The notes under the pieces are model-generated. The model was not told where the DNA came from. It was given only the letters and a program-made list of their open reading frames with translations, and searched no databases. The translations under genes were made by a program, and so were the position numbers. DNA of 64,000 nt from Pseudomonas wayambapalatensis (GTDB taxonomy: Bacteria; Pseudomonadota; Gammaproteobacteria; Pseudomonadales; Pseudomonadaceae). Numbering within the stretch: the first letter of the stretch is position 1; each line of letters opens with the position of its first letter. Positions 42,606 to 50,672 of the stretch are shown here, one piece after another. The stretch is from positions 5,136,001 to 5,200,000 of the forward strand of contig CP077096.1 in NCBI GenBank assembly GCA_014268975.2, given 5' to 3'.

Positions 42606-42710
42606 GGTGGCAGGCAACAAAAAAAGGGAGGGCCATGGTAGCGCATCCCACTGGCAAGACAAGCCAAAGGGGTTACCATCCAGAGAAATCTGCCTGTGAA
42701 GGATTACCCC

Positions 42711-43163
42711 ATGCACCATCGAGCCCTCCTCGTCCTGTGCCTGGCCGGCCTGCTCGCCGCCTGCGGCAGCGACCGGCCGAAGACCGAACAGCCTGCGGCG
42801 TCCCCCGCGCCCAAGACGGTCAAGAAGAGCGACGAACCGGGCCCGCTGCCGGCCTACCAGCGCGAACTCAGCGGCACCCTGATGGAAATCCCCGCGGGCG
42901 CCGAAGTCGAGCTGGCACTGCTGGTGATCGACGAACGCGGCCGTCCCCAGCGCCTGCTGGCCAGCAGCGACCTGACCGGCACCGGCCAGGCCCTGCCCTA
43001 TCACCTGCGTTTCAACCCCGAGGCCTTCCCGGCCGGTGCCCGGGTCGAGCTGCGCGGTCGCGCCAGCCGCTCCGGCCAACTGATCATGCACCTGCCGCCG
43101 CAGCGCATCGTCCAGGCCGAAACCCAGGCCACCGGCCCACTGCGTTTCGAGAAGGCGCCATAA
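42711..43163 (+). CDS. YbaY-family lipoprotein
   Basis: A 150-residue lipoprotein: signal MHHRALLVLCLAGLLAACGS with lipobox LAAC, a Pro/Lys linker, then the YbaY/YscW-like beta domain (LSGTLMEIPAGAEVELALLV, LPYHLRFNPEAFPAGARVEL, RGRASRSGQLIMH). Role unknown; related YscW proteins act as pilotins. ATG 42711 has AAGGA at good spacing and suits the signal peptide. It is divergent from nrdR and followed 1 bp later by a methyltransferase gene, probably co-transcribed. Confidence 0.82.
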   Translation: MHHRALLVLCLAGLLAACGSDRPKTEQPAASPAPKTVKKSDEPGPLPAYQRELSGTLMEIPAGAEVELALLVIDERGRPQRLLASSDLTGTGQALPYHLRFNPEAFPAGARVELRGRASRSGQLIMHLPPQRIVQAETQATGPLRFEKAP

Positions 43164-43164
43164 G

Positions 43165-43824
43165 GTGACACCGCTACACCTGCAACAGGCCCTCAGCGGC
43201 CTGATTGGCGAGGCGCGCCTGGTCATCAGCGAACTGCCGGGCTGCGACCTCAAGCTGTGGCTGATCGACGCCGAGAACATGGACCGGGCATTCAGCCCCG
43301 ACGAAACCCGGCGCATCCTCGACGAGCCACCCTACTGGAGCTTCTGCTGGGCCAGCGGCCTGGCCATGGCCCGCTACCTGGCCGTGCACCCCGAATGGGT
43401 ACGTGACAAGCGTGTGCTGGACTTCGGCGCAGGTTCGGGCATCGCCGGCATCGCTGCAGCCCGCGCCGGTGCGCGGGAAGTGGTCGCCTGCGACCTCGAC
43501 CCACTGGCCCTGGACGCATGCCGCGCCAACGCCGCGCTCAATGGCGTGACGCTGGGCTACAGCGAGGATTTTTTCGCCGAAGCCGACCGCTTCGACCTGA
43601 TCCTCGTCGCCGACGTACTGTACGACCGCGCCAACCTGCCCTTGCTCGATGCCTTTCTCGGTCGGGGTCGCCAGGCACTGGTCGCCGATTCGCGGGTGCG
43701 TGACTTCAGCCACCCGCTCTATCGCCAGCTCGGCGTGCTCGACGCCCTGACCCTGCCAGACCTGGCCGAGCCGCACGAATTCCGCCGGGTCAGCCTGTAC
43801 CACGCCAGCCGCGAGCCTTTATAG
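43165..43824 (+). CDS. Class I SAM-dependent methyltransferase (ETFB-lysine methyltransferase-like)
   Basis: A 219-residue Rossmann-fold methyltransferase. The SAM motif is VLDFGAGSGIAGIAAARAGA, motif II VVACDLDPLALDACRANAAL, and the post-motif FDLILVADVLYDRANLPLLD. The W-x-F-C-W-A-S-G segment (YWSFCWASGLAMARYL) is typical of the METTL20/PrmA-like group acting on protein lysines; ETF beta is the known target of relatives. GTG 43165 lies 1 bp after the lipoprotein stop. The substrate is not proven by sequence. Confidence 0.82.
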   Translation: MTPLHLQQALSGLIGEARLVISELPGCDLKLWLIDAENMDRAFSPDETRRILDEPPYWSFCWASGLAMARYLAVHPEWVRDKRVLDFGAGSGIAGIAAARAGAREVVACDLDPLALDACRANAALNGVTLGYSEDFFAEADRFDLILVADVLYDRANLPLLDAFLGRGRQALVADSRVRDFSHPLYRQLGVLDALTLPDLAEPHEFRRVSLYHASREPL

Positions 43825-43863
43825 TGGTGCCATTCCGAATTTGCGAAAGCTGCGAGAGTTGCG

Positions 43864-44751
43864 ATGAGCCAAGCTTCCTCTAACACCGCCACGCCCTACA
43901 TCTTCGACGCCACCGATGCGAATTTTCAGCAGCTGGTGATCGATAACTCCTTCCACAAGCCCGTGCTGGTGGACTTCTGGGCCGAATGGTGCGCGCCCTG
44001 CAAGGCGCTGATGCCGCTGTTGGCAAAGATCGCCGAGGGCTACCAGGGCGAGCTGCTGCTGGCCAAGATCAACTGCGATGTCGAGCAGCAGGTGGTGGCC
44101 CAGTTCGGTATCCGCAGCCTGCCGACCGTGGTGCTGTTCAAGGATGGCCAGACGGTCGACGGCTTTGCCGGTGCCCAGCCGGAGTCGGCCATCCGCGCCA
44201 TGCTCGAACCTCATGTGCAGATGCCTGCCGCGCCGACCGCCTCGCCACTGGAGCAGGCCAAGGCACTGTTCGCCGAAAGCCGTTTCAGCGAAGCCGAAGC
44301 ACTGCTGCAGGCCCTGCTCGGTGAAGACAACAGCAACGCCGAAGCGCTGATCTACTACGGCCGCTGCCTGGCCGAGCGCGGCGACCTGGACGCCGCGCAG
44401 CAGGTGCTGGACGCGGTCAAGAGCGATGAACACAAGGCCGCGCTGGCCGGTGCCAAGGCGCAGCTGACCTTCCTGCGCCAGGCCGCCAGCCTGCCGGAGG
44501 CCGCCGAGCTCAAGAGCCGCCTGGCGCAGAACCCGCAGGATGACGATGCGGCCTATCAGTTGTGCATCCAGCAACTGGCGCGCCAGCAGTACGAAGCCGC
44601 GCTGGACGGGCTGCTCAAGCTGTTCCAGCGCAATCGCGCCTACGAGAACGGCCTGCCGCAGAAGGCCATGCTGCAGGTGTTCGACCTGCTCGGCGGCGAC
44701 CATCCGCTGGTGGGTGTGTACCGCCGCCGGTTGTCTTCGGCGATGTTCTAA
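43864..44751 (+). CDS. cnoX: Thioredoxin-fold co-chaperone (CnoX/YbbN type)
   Basis: A 295-residue cytosolic protein: an N-terminal thioredoxin domain with FWAEWCAPCKALMPLLAKIA (C43 and C46) and IRSLPTVVLFKDGQTVDGFA, then a C-terminal TPR-like helical half (EQAKALFAESRFSEAEALLQ, NAEALIYYGRCLAERGDLDA) ending in the conserved VDLLG-like FDLLGGDHPLVGVYRRRLSS. This architecture is YbbN/CnoX, which protects substrates from over-oxidation and hands them to GroEL/DnaK. It keeps the full CxxC, unlike E. coli CnoX, so it may also be redox active. It lies 39 bp after the methyltransferase gene. Confidence 0.9.
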   Translation: MSQASSNTATPYIFDATDANFQQLVIDNSFHKPVLVDFWAEWCAPCKALMPLLAKIAEGYQGELLLAKINCDVEQQVVAQFGIRSLPTVVLFKDGQTVDGFAGAQPESAIRAMLEPHVQMPAAPTASPLEQAKALFAESRFSEAEALLQALLGEDNSNAEALIYYGRCLAERGDLDAAQQVLDAVKSDEHKAALAGAKAQLTFLRQAASLPEAAELKSRLAQNPQDDDAAYQLCIQQLARQQYEAALDGLLKLFQRNRAYENGLPQKAMLQVFDLLGGDHPLVGVYRRRLSSAMF

Positions 44752-44764
44752 GCCCCAAGGCGCA

Positions 44765-44786
44765 GCCACCTCCTGCAGGAGGTGGC
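44765..44786. terminator. Perfect 22-bp palindrome between convergent genes
   Basis: GCCACCTCCTG directly followed by its reverse complement, 13 bp after the cnoX stop and 26 bp from the end of the facing gene. There is no T tract, so it may work as a bidirectional 3'-end hairpin. Confidence 0.5.
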
Positions 44787-44812
44787 ATCCAGCCACGCAC
44801 CGCCCTCGGCAA

Positions 44813-45196
44813 CTAGCCTACCCAGCGATATACCGGCGCATCCGCCCCGCTTTCCACCTTCACTTCACTGCTGTGGCGCAACCGCACCAGCAGCCGCTTG
44901 CCTGCCGCAACACTGCCGGCCAACCCTTCCAGCCGCTCGAGCAACTCAGGCCCACTGAGCGCCCCGGCCTGACGCAGCACCTCGCGCGCCGCCGACCACT
45001 GGCTATCGTCCTGCCGCGCTGGCGCAGTCACAGGCGTACTCGCCACCTCTGCCACTGCAGGCGCCTCTTCGAGCCTGCGCCCAAGCTGAGCCCACTCCGC
45101 CGGGTCCAGTTCGATGGTCAGGTCTACCGGCCAGTCGCCGATCTGTCCTCGGATTCTCACGCTGCCTTCCTTCAATCGCGGATCGATGACGTGCAT
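44813..45196 (-). CDS. Conserved hypothetical protein
   Basis: A 127-residue protein without signal peptide or membrane segment. It starts MHVIDPRLKEGSVRIRGQIG, contains DWPVDLTIELDPAEWAQLGR, an Ala-rich linker, a helical part (WSAAREVLRQAGALSGPELL) and ends VRLRHSSEVKVESGADAPVY. I do not recognise the family. ATG 45196 has GGGAG upstream. It diverges from the zinc-linked operon and shares a 97-bp gap with it that contains the Zur-like box, so it may be zinc-responsive too. Confidence 0.65.
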   Translation of the reverse strand: MHVIDPRLKEGSVRIRGQIGDWPVDLTIELDPAEWAQLGRRLEEAPAVAEVASTPVTAPARQDDSQWSAAREVLRQAGALSGPELLERLEGLAGSVAAGKRLLVRLRHSSEVKVESGADAPVYRWVG

Positions 45197-45248
45197 GCTC
45201 CCACGACATGAAACCTGCGCCAAGCGTGTGGCATCGACCAGAAAAGTT

Positions 45249-45261
45249 GTTATAACATTAC
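45249..45261. promoter_or_regulatory. Zur-like operator
   Basis: GTTATAACATTAC agrees with GTTATA-N-TATAAC at 10 of 12 positions and contains the palindrome TGTTATAACA. It lies 33 bp before the His-rich protein gene and 53 bp before the divergent hypothetical gene, where a Zn-Zur repressor would block both promoters. Confidence 0.6.
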
Positions 45262-45293
45262 CAAATCTTTCCCGTCCGCTTCCGGAGTCGTCC

Positions 45294-45893
45294 ATGCGCC
45301 GCCTGCTCCTCGCCTTGCCCTTCGCCCTGCTGCCACTGGCCGTTGCCCAGGCCCATGAAGATCACGATCACGACCACGATCATGCCCACGGCACCTTGCC
45401 TGCCCACGAGCACGGCGTCGCACGCCTGAACGTCGGCCTGGATGGCAATACCCTGGAGCTGGCGCTGGAGAGCCCGGCAATGAACCTGGTCGGCTTCGAG
45501 CACATGCCTGGCAGCGATGCCGACAAGGCCAAGGTCGAGGCTGTGCGCAAACAACTCGAACAGCCGCTCAAGCTGTTCGGCCTGGCCAGCGCGGCCGGTT
45601 GCAAGGAAGACCAGCAGGAGCTGGAAAGCCCGCTGTTCGGTGACGAGCCATCGGCCAAGGACGACGACGGTGACGACGATCACGACCATGACCACGCGCA
45701 TGAACACCAGCACAGCGAGATCCACGCGCACTACCAGCTGACCTGCGCAGCTCCGGCCAAGCTGACCCAGATCGACCTGTCGCCGCTGTACAAGGCGTAC
45801 CCGCAAACCCAGAAGATCAATGTGCAGTTGGTCGGCCCGAACGGCCAGAAGGGCTTCGAAAGCACCCCGGCCAAGGCCGTGGTTGCGTTCTGA
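45294..45893 (+). CDS. His-rich periplasmic zinc-linked protein (DUF2796/ZrgA type)
   Basis: A 199-residue secreted protein: signal MRRLLLALPFALLPLAVAQA, then a metal-binding stretch HEDHDHDHDHAHGTLPAHEH, a beta-rich core (VARLNVGLDGNTLELALESP, NLVGFEHMPGSDADKAKVEA) and a second cluster (DDDHDHDHAHEHQHSEIHAH). DUF2796 proteins take part in zinc acquisition in Vibrio and pseudomonads. It heads a tight operon with an ABC ATPase, a permease and a DUF3299 protein, behind a Zur-like box. The same order precedes oprG in P. aeruginosa as I recall. Confidence 0.86.
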   Translation: MRRLLLALPFALLPLAVAQAHEDHDHDHDHAHGTLPAHEHGVARLNVGLDGNTLELALESPAMNLVGFEHMPGSDADKAKVEAVRKQLEQPLKLFGLASAAGCKEDQQELESPLFGDEPSAKDDDGDDDHDHDHAHEHQHSEIHAHYQLTCAAPAKLTQIDLSPLYKAYPQTQKINVQLVGPNGQKGFESTPAKAVVAF

Positions 45894-46604
45894 ATGAGCC
45901 AGCCGCTGATCGAACTGCATGACCTGGTCTTCGCCTGGCCAGGTCAGCAGCCGTTGCTGAACATCCCCCAGTTCCGCCTGGAGGCCGGTGAGGCGCTGTT
46001 CCTCAAAGGCCCCAGCGGCAGCGGCAAGACCACCCTGCTCGGCCTGCTGGGCGGGGTCAACCTGCCCGACCAGGGCGAAGTGCGGCTGCTCGGGCAGAAC
46101 CTGGCCGAGCTGGGCCAGGGCGCTCGTGACCGTTTCCGCGTCGACCATACCGGGTACATCTTCCAGCAGTTCAACCTGCTGCCGTTTCTCTCCGTGCAGG
46201 AAAACGTCGAATTGCCCTGCCGATTTTCGCGCAGCCGCGCCGAACGCGCGGCGCAGCGCCATGGCAGCATCCACCAGGCGGCGGCGCAATTGCTTGCCCA
46301 CCTGGGCCTGGGCGACCCCGACCTGCTCGCCCGACGCGCCGACACCCTGTCGATCGGCCAGCAGCAACGCGTCGCCGCTGCGCGCGCGCTGATCGGCCAG
46401 CCGGAACTGGTGATCGCCGACGAGCCGACCTCAGCGCTCGACGCCGACACCCGCGAGGTGTTCATCCGCCTGCTGTTCGACGAATGCCGCGCTGCAGGTT
46501 CCAGCCTGCTGTTCGTCAGCCATGACCAGAGCCTGGCGCCACTGTTCGACCGCGACCTGTCGCTGGCCGAGCTCAACCGCGCCGCCAAGCCTCGGGAGGC
46601 CTGA
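45894..46604 (+). CDS. ABC transporter ATP-binding protein (LolD/MacB type)
   Basis: A 236-residue ATPase. Walker A is GPSGSGKTTLLG (about residues 39-50), the Q-loop is FQQFNLLPFLSVQENVELPC, and Walker B is LVIADEPTSALDA. The signature reads TLSIGQQQRVAAARAL, with Ile for the usual first Gly, a modest deviation also seen in some relatives. The ATG follows the previous stop with no gap, and the stop overlaps the permease start (TGATG). With the FtsX-like permease it forms a mechanotransmission-type rather than a classical import ABC system. Confidence 0.92.
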   Translation: MSQPLIELHDLVFAWPGQQPLLNIPQFRLEAGEALFLKGPSGSGKTTLLGLLGGVNLPDQGEVRLLGQNLAELGQGARDRFRVDHTGYIFQQFNLLPFLSVQENVELPCRFSRSRAERAAQRHGSIHQAAAQLLAHLGLGDPDLLARRADTLSIGQQQRVAAARALIGQPELVIADEPTSALDADTREVFIRLLFDECRAAGSSLLFVSHDQSLAPLFDRDLSLAELNRAAKPREA

Positions 46605-47869
46605 TGTACCTGCTCCGTCTAGCCCTGGCCAGCCTGGCCAACCGCCGTTTCACCGCGTTTCTCACCGCCTTCGCCATCGCCCTGTCGGTGTGCCTGCTGC
46701 TGGCCGTGGAGCGCGTGCGTACCGAAGCCCGCGCCAGCTTCGCCAACACCATCAGTGGCACCGACCTGATCGTCGGGGCGCGCTCGGGGTCGGTCAACCT
46801 GCTGCTGTACTCGGTGTTCCGTATCGGCAACGCCACCAACAACATCCGCTGGGACAGCTTCGAGCACTACGCCAAGGACCCGCGGGTCAAGTGGGCGATC
46901 CCGATCTCCCTGGGCGACTCGCACCGTGGCTACCGGGTGATGGGCACCAACAGCGATTACTTCACCCACTACCAGTACGGGCGCCAGCAGCACCTGCAGC
47001 TAAGCCAGGGCCGCCAGTTCGCCAACGACCCATTCGAAGTGGTACTGGGCGCCGAAGTGGCCGAAGCCCTGCACTACAAGCTCGGCGACACCCTGGTGCT
47101 GGCCCACGGCATCGCCACCATCAGCCTGGTCAAGCACGACGACAAACCCTTCACCGTGGTCGGCATCCTGCAGCGCACCGGCACGCCCGTGGACCGCACC
47201 CTGCACATCAGCCTGGCGGGGATGGAGGCCATCCACGTCGACTGGCAGAACGGCGTACCGGCTCGCGGCGCCGCACGCATCAGCGCCGACCAGGCGCGCA
47301 CCATGGACCTGCGCCCCACGGCCATCACCGCCTTCATGCTGGGCCTGAACAGCAAGATCGCCACCTTCAGCGTGCAGCGCGAAATCAACGATTTTCGCAG
47401 TGAACCGCTGCTGGCGATCCTGCCGGGCGTGGCATTGCAGGAGCTGTGGGGCATGATGGGCATCGCCGAGCAGGCGTTGTTCGTGGTGTCGCTGTTCGTG
47501 GTGCTGACCGGCTTGATCGGCATGCTCACGGCGATTCTCACCAGCCTCAACGAACGGCGACGCGAGATGGCCATCCTGCGTTCGGTGGGTGCGCGCCCCT
47601 GGCATATCGCCGGGCTGCTGGTGCTCGAAGCGCTGGCGTTGTCGGTCAGTGGTATCGTCGCCGGGCTGGGGTTGCTCTATGGAGGGATCGCCTTGGCCCA
47701 GGACGCGGTACAGTCCAACTACGGGCTGTTCCTGCCGCTGGCCTGGCCAAGCCCGCACGAATGGACCCTGCTGGCGATCATCCTCGGCGCGGCACTGCTG
47801 ATGGGCAGTGTTCCGGCCTGGCGTGCCTACCGGCAGTCGCTGGCCGATGGCCTGTCGATCCACCTCTGA
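46604..47869 (+). CDS. ABC transporter permease, FtsX/MacB type
   Basis: A 421-residue inner-membrane protein with one N-terminal membrane helix (RFTAFLTAFAIALSVCLLLA), a large periplasmic domain of about 220 residues (GTDLIVGARSGSVNLLLYSV, VVLGAEVAEALHYKLGDTLV) and three C-terminal helices. The FtsX signature is NERRREMAILRSVGARPWHI. Overlap with the ATPase gene shows coupling. With the His-rich protein and the DUF3299 protein it probably handles zinc or a zinc-bound protein at the envelope. Confidence 0.9.
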   Translation: MYLLRLALASLANRRFTAFLTAFAIALSVCLLLAVERVRTEARASFANTISGTDLIVGARSGSVNLLLYSVFRIGNATNNIRWDSFEHYAKDPRVKWAIPISLGDSHRGYRVMGTNSDYFTHYQYGRQQHLQLSQGRQFANDPFEVVLGAEVAEALHYKLGDTLVLAHGIATISLVKHDDKPFTVVGILQRTGTPVDRTLHISLAGMEAIHVDWQNGVPARGAARISADQARTMDLRPTAITAFMLGLNSKIATFSVQREINDFRSEPLLAILPGVALQELWGMMGIAEQALFVVSLFVVLTGLIGMLTAILTSLNERRREMAILRSVGARPWHIAGLLVLEALALSVSGIVAGLGLLYGGIALAQDAVQSNYGLFLPLAWPSPHEWTLLAIILGAALLMGSVPAWRAYRQSLADGLSIHL

Positions 47870-47878
47870 GAGTTTGTC

Positions 47879-48445
47879 ATGTCGATCCCTGTGGGAGCGG
47901 GCTTGTCCGCGAAGAAAGCACTACAGATCCTCCTGCTGTTGCTGCTGGTGCTGATCATTCCGGCCTGGGCGGACGAGCCGCGCGAGCTGGACTGGCCGGC
48001 ACTGATCCCCGAGGGCGCGCCCGTCATCCCCCCACAGCTCACCCCGCTGCATGACCTCTCGCAGATGGGCAACTCGCTGAGCGACGCGCTCGCTGCCGAG
48101 TCTGCTCCGGCAGCCCGCCAGCAGGCGCCCGACGCCCCGGTGGTGAAAGCGCTGGATGGCCAGCAGATCAAACTGCCCGGCTACATCGTGCCGCTGGAAG
48201 TGAGCGAAGAAGGCCGCACCACCGAGTTTCTCCTGGTGCCCTACTACGGCGCCTGCATCCACGTGCCGCCGCCGCCGTCCAACCAGATCGTGCACATCTT
48301 CAGCGAGATGGGCGTGCGCGTCGAAGACCTGTACCAGCCCTACTGGATCGAGGGACGCATGCAGGTCAAGAACACCAGTAGCGAGCTGGCCGACGCCGGA
48401 TACCAGATGGAAGCCGAGAAAATCTACGCATATGAGCTGAAATGA
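47879..48445 (+). CDS. DUF3299 exported protein with REP-derived N terminus
   Basis: A 188-residue protein: a hydrophobic export segment (LQILLLLLLVLIIPAWA), then ELDWPALIPEGAPVIPPQLT and the DUF3299 core LPGYIVPLEVSEEGRTTEFL, YYGACIHVPPPPSNQIVHI and YWIEGRMQVKNTSSELADAG. The first codons (MSIPVGAGLSAKK) are read from a REP element (CCTGTGGGAGCGGGCTTGTC followed by CGCG). So the repeat either entered the gene's start or moved the start upstream. An internal start near codon 16 is not obvious. Function unknown; it is the last gene of the zinc-linked operon. Confidence 0.82.
   Translation: MSIPVGAGLSAKKALQILLLLLLVLIIPAWADEPRELDWPALIPEGAPVIPPQLTPLHDLSQMGNSLSDALAAESAPAARQQAPDAPVVKALDGQQIKLPGYIVPLEVSEEGRTTEFLLVPYYGACIHVPPPPSNQIVHIFSEMGVRVEDLYQPYWIEGRMQVKNTSSELADAGYQMEAEKIYAYELK
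47885..47913. repeat. REP element inside the DUF3299 coding start
   Basis: CCCTGTGGGAGCGGGCTTGT followed by CCGCGAAG matches the REP arms found in intergenic gaps of this window but here lies within codons 2-13 of a gene. Confidence 0.75.
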
Positions 48446-48476
48446 GAACTGTGTCGCCCGTGTGAAGCCCGCTTCG

Positions 48477-48490
48477 TTGAGCTGAGTCAA
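48477..48490. promoter_or_regulatory. ANR/FNR-type box upstream of oprG
   Basis: TTGAG-CTGA-GTCAA matches TTGAT-N4-ATCAA at 8 of 10 positions with perfect spacing. It is 66 bp before the oprG start. OprG expression under low oxygen through ANR is established in P. aeruginosa. Confidence 0.65.
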
Positions 48491-48555
48491 ACAATGTGTT
48501 TGGACGGCTCCTTACCATTGGACTACTCGATTACTCACGTCCTCTGGGAGCTTCC

Positions 48556-49239
48556 ATGAACAAGACATTGCTCGGTGCCTCGCTCGTCGCGCTGGCACTC
48601 GCAGCCCCCGTTGCCCACGCCCACCAGGCGGGCGACTTCATCCTCCGTGCTGGCGCCATCACCACCGCGCCGAACGAAAGCAGCAGCGATCTCAAGCTCG
48701 ACGGCGCCAAGGTCTCCGGCACCAAGGCCACCCTCGATAGCGACACCCAACTGGGCCTGGCCTTCGCCTACATGCTCACCGACCACATCGGTATCGAGCT
48801 GCTGGCCGCCACGCCGTTCAAGCACACCGTGGGCGTCAAGGGCCTGGGTGGTGGACTCGACGGCAAGCTGGCCGACATCAAGCAACTGCCACCGACCCTG
48901 TCGCTGCAGTACTACCCGATGGAAGCCTCGTCGAAGTTCCAGCCCTACGCCGGTATCGGCATCAACTACACGCTGTTCTTCGATGAAGACCTCAGCAGCG
49001 CCCGCAAACAGCAGGGCTTCAGCAACATGAAGCTGCAGGACTCCATCGGCCTGGCAGGCCAGCTGGGCATGGACTACATGCTGACCGACAACCTGTTGGT
49101 CAACGCCGCAGTCTGGTACGTCGACATCGACACCAAAGCCACCATCGACGGCCCAAGCGCCTTGGGCGTGGGCAAGACCAAGGTCAGCGTCGATGTCGAT
49201 CCATGGGTATACATGGTAGGTATCGGCTACAAGTTCTGA
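48556..49239 (+). CDS. oprG: Outer-membrane protein OprG/OmpW
   Basis: A 227-residue eight-stranded barrel of the OmpW family, thought to pass small hydrophobic molecules or amino acids across the outer membrane. Signal MNKTLLGASLVALALAAPVA is followed by HAHQAGDFILRAGAITTAPN, LGLAFAYMLTDHIGIELLAA, TPFKHTV, PPTLSLQYYPMEASSKFQPY and the terminal strand DPWVYMVGIGYKF with C-terminal Phe. ATG 48556 fits the signal peptide. A box for the oxygen regulator ANR lies upstream. Confidence 0.95.
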   Translation: MNKTLLGASLVALALAAPVAHAHQAGDFILRAGAITTAPNESSSDLKLDGAKVSGTKATLDSDTQLGLAFAYMLTDHIGIELLAATPFKHTVGVKGLGGGLDGKLADIKQLPPTLSLQYYPMEASSKFQPYAGIGINYTLFFDEDLSSARKQQGFSNMKLQDSIGLAGQLGMDYMLTDNLLVNAAVWYVDIDTKATIDGPSALGVGKTKVSVDVDPWVYMVGIGYKF

Positions 49240-49245
49240 CACGCC

Positions 49246-49267
49246 GCTCCTGCACACCTGCAGGAGC
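49246..49267 (+). terminator. Hairpin after oprG
   Basis: GCTCCTGCA-CACC-TGCAGGAGC lies 7 bp after the oprG stop. The following AACTGTCCTGTT is a poor T tract, so termination may be partial. Confidence 0.5.
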
Positions 49268-49304
49268 AACTGTCCTGTTCAGAATCTAAAGGCCAGCCCA
49301 ATCT

Positions 49305-49407
49305 CCCTGTGGGAGCGGCGGTTCGGCGCCCCGACTTGCCCGCGAACACGGGCGTAGCCCGTGCCAGACTGCGCGGTGTCTTTTTCGCGGGCAAGCCCGC
49401 TCCTACA
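49305..49407. repeat. REP-type repeat pair
   Basis: CCCTGTGGGAGCGGCGGTTC and CGCCCCGACTTGCCCGCGAA form an altered REP with an extra GGCGGTTCGGCGCC hairpin. An ordinary inverted REP follows (TTTTCGCGGGCAAGCCCGCT...CCTACACGA). Together they fill the oprG-MFS gap. Confidence 0.75.
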
Positions 49408-49422
49408 CGAGCGCAGCAATCC

Positions 49423-50595
49423 TCAGCGATGCAGCCGCCACCAATACCCCCACGCCAACGCGCTGATCCCAGCCCCCAGCCACACCGCGCCCCACCCCCA
49501 CGCCCCGTAGACCCAGCTCGCTGCCACCGCCCCTGCCCCGCTGCCAACCGAATAGCAGCACATGTACGCGCCAACCAGGCGACTGGCCATCTGTGCACGC
49601 CCGGCCAGCAGCAGGCTCTGGTTGGTCACATGCACCGCCTGCACGGCCAGGTCCAGCATCACCACACCGGCCACCAGGGCCAGCAACGACTGCTCGACGA
49701 ACAGGCTCGGCAGCCACGACAGTGTCAGCAGCCCCAGCGCCAGCCCCGTGGTGCGCTGCCCCAGACCGCGATCGGCCAGGCGCCCAGCACGCGAGGCGGC
49801 AAGGGCGCCGGCGACACCGGCCAGGCCGAACAGGCCGATCTGGGTGTGGGTCAGTTGCAGCGCACTCAACGGCAGCACCATGCTGCTCCACAGCACGCTG
49901 AACGCCGCGAAGATCAGCAGCGCGAACACACCCCGCTGGCGCAGCAGCCGATCATCGCGCAGCAACACCACCATCGAACACAACAACGTCCGGTACCGTT
50001 GGCGCTGCCCCGGCGGCCGTGCAGCGGGCATACGCCAGCCGAGCAGCGCCACCATCAGCAGCACCAGCCCGGCAGCTGCGAAATAGACGCCTCGCCAGCC
50101 GGCCAGGTCAGCCACGACACCCGCCACCAGCCGCGCCAGCAAAATGCCCAGCACAATGCCGCTGGTGACCGCGCCCACCGCCTGCCCCTGCTGCGCCGGT
50201 GTCGCCAGGGTGGCTGCCTGGGCGACCATCAACTGCACCACCACGGCCATCAGCCCGACCATCCCCATGGCCGCCAACAGCGCCGCCCAATGCTGGGCCA
50301 GGCCGACCGCAACCAGCGCCAGTGCCGACAGCAGCAACTGCGCGAGGATCAAGCGCTTGCGGTCGAGCAGATCACCCAGCGGCACGATCAGCAGCAATCC
50401 CAGCGCATAACCTGCCTGGATTGCGCCGACCACCCACCCGACCTGACCACTCGGCACGCCCAGGCTCTGGGCCATGGACTCCAGCAGCGGCTGGGCGCAG
50501 TACACCGTAGCCACCGCCAGTGCGCAGGCTGCGGCCAGCAGAAGGGTCAGGCCGCGCGTGAGTTGAAACGACGACGCTTCGTGGGCAGATGACAT
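49423..50595 (-). CDS. Major facilitator superfamily transporter
   Basis: A 390-residue inner-membrane protein with twelve predicted helices. The inter-helix 2-3 motif reads GDLLDRKRLILAQLLLSALA, and the second half repeats it as RLADRGLGQRTTGLALGLLT. The sequence resembles the drug/arabinose efflux (DHA1/YdhP-like) group. It diverges from an HxlR regulator gene with two matching operators between them, so the exported compound probably induces it through that regulator. Substrate unknown. Confidence 0.87.
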   Translation of the reverse strand: MSSAHEASSFQLTRGLTLLLAAACALAVATVYCAQPLLESMAQSLGVPSGQVGWVVGAIQAGYALGLLLIVPLGDLLDRKRLILAQLLLSALALVAVGLAQHWAALLAAMGMVGLMAVVVQLMVAQAATLATPAQQGQAVGAVTSGIVLGILLARLVAGVVADLAGWRGVYFAAAGLVLLMVALLGWRMPAARPPGQRQRYRTLLCSMVVLLRDDRLLRQRGVFALLIFAAFSVLWSSMVLPLSALQLTHTQIGLFGLAGVAGALAASRAGRLADRGLGQRTTGLALGLLTLSWLPSLFVEQSLLALVAGVVMLDLAVQAVHVTNQSLLLAGRAQMASRLVGAYMCCYSVGSGAGAVAASWVYGAWGWGAVWLGAGISALAWGYWWRLHR

Positions 50596-50612
50596 GCAGA
50601 CTCCTGGAAATC

Positions 50613-50672
50613 TGGTTTTAAAATAAAACCACAGGCTGGATTTCTAGCAAATCTGGTTTTAGTCTGCAACCA
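50613..50672. promoter_or_regulatory. Twin 19-bp operators between MFS gene and HxlR regulator
   Basis: Site 1 (50613-50631) is the perfect palindrome TGGTTTTA-AAA-TAAAACCA. Site 2 (50654-50672) is TGGTTTTAGTCTGCAACCA, the same length with conserved ends. Their centres are 41 bp apart, about four helical turns, fitting two regulator dimers on one DNA face. Confidence 0.7.

Noticed and set aside
45894..46604. Inactivated ABC ATPase because of the LSIGQ signature
   Set aside because: Walker A, Walker B and the rest of the signature are intact, and the Ile substitution is not enough to call it inactive.
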